Shown: positions 7,328 through 9,190 of the stretch, piece by piece
Position numbering within the stretch: the stretch's first letter is position 1
Layout: each line of letters begins with the position of its first letter
Origin: JACCZZ01 sp044227805
GTDB lineage: Bacteria > Bacteroidota > Bacteroidia > Chitinophagales > UBA10324
NCBI GenBank assembly: GCA_044227805.1
Contig: JBGAWA010000126.1
Location: forward strand, 1 to 9,190
DNA: 9,190 bases
Reading direction: 5' to 3'
Notes under the pieces: model-generated
What the model was told of the DNA's origin: nothing
What the model saw: the letters and a program-made list of their open reading frames with translations, nothing else
Databases searched by the model: none
Translations under genes and position numbers: made by a program

Positions 7328-9190
7328 TTGACCCGTTTTCACTATATTGTATTTAACTGCTTGTTGTTGCTAAGTGTCGCATGTTCCGTCAACGGACAGG
7401 CTACCATTTGGCGGCAATATGAACCAGGATCATCTTATCAGCCTGTTACCATCAATAGGGTTACACAGGATCCATACGGTAGAATGTGGCTGGGCACCAC
7501 GAAAGGGCTTTTCAGTTTTGACGGCGCTGATTTTAACTCCATCGCCTTTCGCGACAGCGCTTCTCAAAATATTACCGCTGTTTTCTGCGACAGCCAGTTT
7601 GTATATATGGGATTTGAAGACGGCAGGCTCATGCACCGGTCCATCAGATTATGGAACAAGGAGTTTTCGACTGATGAGTCCTTTCCTTCCCCCATCACCG
7701 GTATCCACGGAGATGCACCGGGTATTATCTGGATTGCAACTTATGGCAGCGGATTGTATATCAGGCAAGGCAACAAACTACACCACGTTACCACTGACGA
7801 AGGATTGCCGGATAACCAGATTTACACAATGATCTCTTCGCAAGAGGGCACGATATGGCTGGGAACAGACGGTGGCCTTACCCGCTGCACTTTGTCAGAC
7901 GGTAAGCCGGTGCTTACCAACTATAGCATTAAAGAGGGTCTGCAGGATGAGATTGTCCGCTCGCTTGCTATAGATGAATTTAATAATATCTGGGTTGGCA
8001 CACAGGATCATGGAGTTTGTGTCTTCAATACATCCACCAGCAAGTTTGTCATTCCTTCTTTCAGCCGCAACTGGAACAACGGTCCTGTTACTGCTTTGGC
8101 CATCAAGGATCATAACCGCCTGCTGATCGGTACCATGGGAAGGGGCCTGGTAAGTATCTCGCTGCACGACAGCTATCATCCTATTTTTTATAACCAGGAA
8201 ACAGGTTACGATAATATCAAAACGACCGACATTACGATAGACAGTGAAGGTAATTTCTGGGTAGTATCACCTACAAGAGGCCTTGATCAGTTTCCTGCGC
8301 TTTTTGAATGGGTTACGCCTGCAAACATTGACTTGAAGAAACCGGTGCAGGCTGTTTTTTACGACAGCAGTACAGCACTATGGTATGCCACCATGGATGG
8401 TTTGTTCAGGACACAGTATGACTCAACAGGCACCAGCATCACTGAAAAAGTCAAGCTCACCGGCAAACCCGTACAGCCTGTCATCACCTCTATCTATGAA
8501 GATTATCACCATCAGATTTGGGTGGGTACTTTTGACGAAGGTGTTTTTTTTCGCCCGGCAGGCAAACACGAATTTTTGAAGTTGATGCAACGGGATGGAC
8601 TCGCCAACGATAATGTATTATCCATCAGCGGTGATATTGTGAATGTGTGGATTGCTACGCTGGGAGGCATCACACGCTGCAATATTCAAATGGATATTGA
8701 AAACAAAAGCGACCTGATTCTGCAAAACTTCACCAGCGAAAACGGCTTGCACAGCAACTACCTTTACCAGTCCTTCATAGATTCAAAAGGCCGCGTCTGG
8801 TTTGGAACCGATGGTAATGGACTGATTGTATTTGACAATGGCAATTTTAAATCGTTTGAAAAGGCCGGCAACGTTCCCATTAATACGGTCTATTCTATCA
8901 CGGAAGATCCATACGGAAATATCTGGTTCAGCACTCCTTCTTCCGGCTTATTCAGGTTCAATGGCAGCACATTTACCAATTTCGGACTAAAATCAGGACT
9001 TAGTGATTTAGCCATCACCGGCATTACTACCGATGCCAATGGCGATATTGTAGTAATAGAAAACGATGCGGTGGACATCCTGGAACACAAGGCCAGCCAG
9101 GTAAGGAGGTATCGCAACCGGCAGGTATTTGAAAACATCTCGCCCAACCTGAATGCCTTTTGCCGTGATCAGTTTGGCAATATCTGGATT
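7328..9190 (+). CDS. Two-component-regulator propeller sensor protein (partial, C-terminus beyond window)
   Basis: The frame is open from a TGA at 7319-7321 to the right edge. The only plausible start ahead of the first blade is TTG 7328, giving 621 codons; the first in-frame ATG lies inside blade 1. Residues 1-25 then form a signal peptide (MTRFHYIVFNCLLLLSVACS, then VNGQA). From residue 48 the protein is a run of Reg_prop-type blades with the pattern D-x-x-G-x-I-W-x-G-T-x-x-G-L, for example DPYGRMWLGTTKGL, EGTIWLGTDGGL, DSKGRVWFGTDGNGL and EDPYGNIWFSTPSSGL. I count 14, the last cut by the edge at FGNIWI. Fourteen blades equal two seven-bladed propellers, the usual periplasmic sensor of hybrid two-component systems and related Bacteroidota regulators. 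A Y_Y_Y domain, a membrane helix and an output module (histidine kinase, LytTR or other) are expected next but not visible. The ligand is unknown; no polysaccharide-utilisation genes are seen nearby. Confidence 0.88.
   Translation, partial: MTRFHYIVFNCLLLLSVACSVNGQATIWRQYEPGSSYQPVTINRVTQDPYGRMWLGTTKGLFSFDGADFNSIAFRDSASQNITAVFCDSQFVYMGFEDGRLMHRSIRLWNKEFSTDESFPSPITGIHGDAPGIIWIATYGSGLYIRQGNKLHHVTTDEGLPDNQIYTMISSQEGTIWLGTDGGLTRCTLSDGKPVLTNYSIKEGLQDEIVRSLAIDEFNNIWVGTQDHGVCVFNTSTSKFVIPSFSRNWNNGPVTALAIKDHNRLLIGTMGRGLVSISLHDSYHPIFYNQETGYDNIKTTDITIDSEGNFWVVSPTRGLDQFPALFEWVTPANIDLKKPVQAVFYDSSTALWYATMDGLFRTQYDSTGTSITEKVKLTGKPVQPVITSIYEDYHHQIWVGTFDEGVFFRPAGKHEFLKLMQRDGLANDNVLSISGDIVNVWIATLGGITRCNIQMDIENKSDLILQNFTSENGLHSNYLYQSFIDSKGRVWFGTDGNGLIVFDNGNFKSFEKAGNVPINTVYSITEDPYGNIWFSTPSSGLFRFNGSTFTNFGLKSGLSDLAITGITTDANGDIVVIENDAVDILEHKASQVRRYRNRQVFENISPNLNAFCRDQFGNIWI

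Noticed and set aside
7328..7348. TTGACC and TATATT resembling sigma-70 boxes
   Set aside because: The spacing is only 9 nt instead of about 17, the boxes lie inside the signal-peptide coding sequence, and Bacteroidota use a different consensus.
7373..7387. Lipobox-like SVAC at residues 16-19 of the propeller sensor
   Set aside because: The -3 residue is Ser instead of Leu/Val/Ile, and a normal cleavage site (GQA) follows; lipoprotein status is not supported.

Overview
The window looks like chromosomal DNA of a Bacteroidota member, probably near the Chitinophagales or Saprospiria. The evidence is large secreted repeat proteins, a C-terminal tail resembling a type IX secretion (T9SS) sorting domain, a two-component-regulator propeller protein, AT-rich intergenic spacers, and almost no Shine-Dalgarno sequences. 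This is inference from protein style; no rRNA or other phylogenetic marker is present.

Layout, left to right. (1) Positions 1-1799, minus strand: the N-terminal 599 codons of a secreted protein that runs off the left edge. It has a signal peptide, seven repeats of exactly 60 residues, a MopE-like Asp-rich metal-binding module and the start of a fibronectin type III domain. (2) Positions 1800-2314: a divergent intergenic region with one imperfect inverted repeat. (3) Positions 2315-4342, plus: a secreted alpha/beta-hydrolase-like protein of 675 aa with an atypical nucleophile elbow and a probable T9SS tail. (4) Positions 4408-5286, minus: a cytosolic protein of 292 aa with a divergent Nudix-like core, convergent with the hydrolase gene. 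(5) Positions 5636-6912, plus: purD (GAR synthetase, de novo purine synthesis), complete in length but interrupted by a net +2 frame change near codon 71. (6) Positions 7328-9190, plus: the N-terminal 621 codons of a 14-blade two-component-regulator propeller sensor, apparently starting with TTG and running off the right edge.

The genes do not form an obvious operon. Orientations alternate and spacers are mostly over 300 bp, so each gene probably has its own promoter. Three of the five genes encode exported proteins: two surface or secreted proteins and one periplasmic sensor. The other two are cytosolic and metabolic. I see no tRNA, rRNA, CRISPR array, insertion sequence, phage gene or defence cassette, and no convincing new multi-gene system. 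The points most worth a second look are the interrupted purD, where the lesion carries a Shine-Dalgarno-like sequence and a TTG codon overlapping the stop, and the strict 7 x 60-residue repeat protein.
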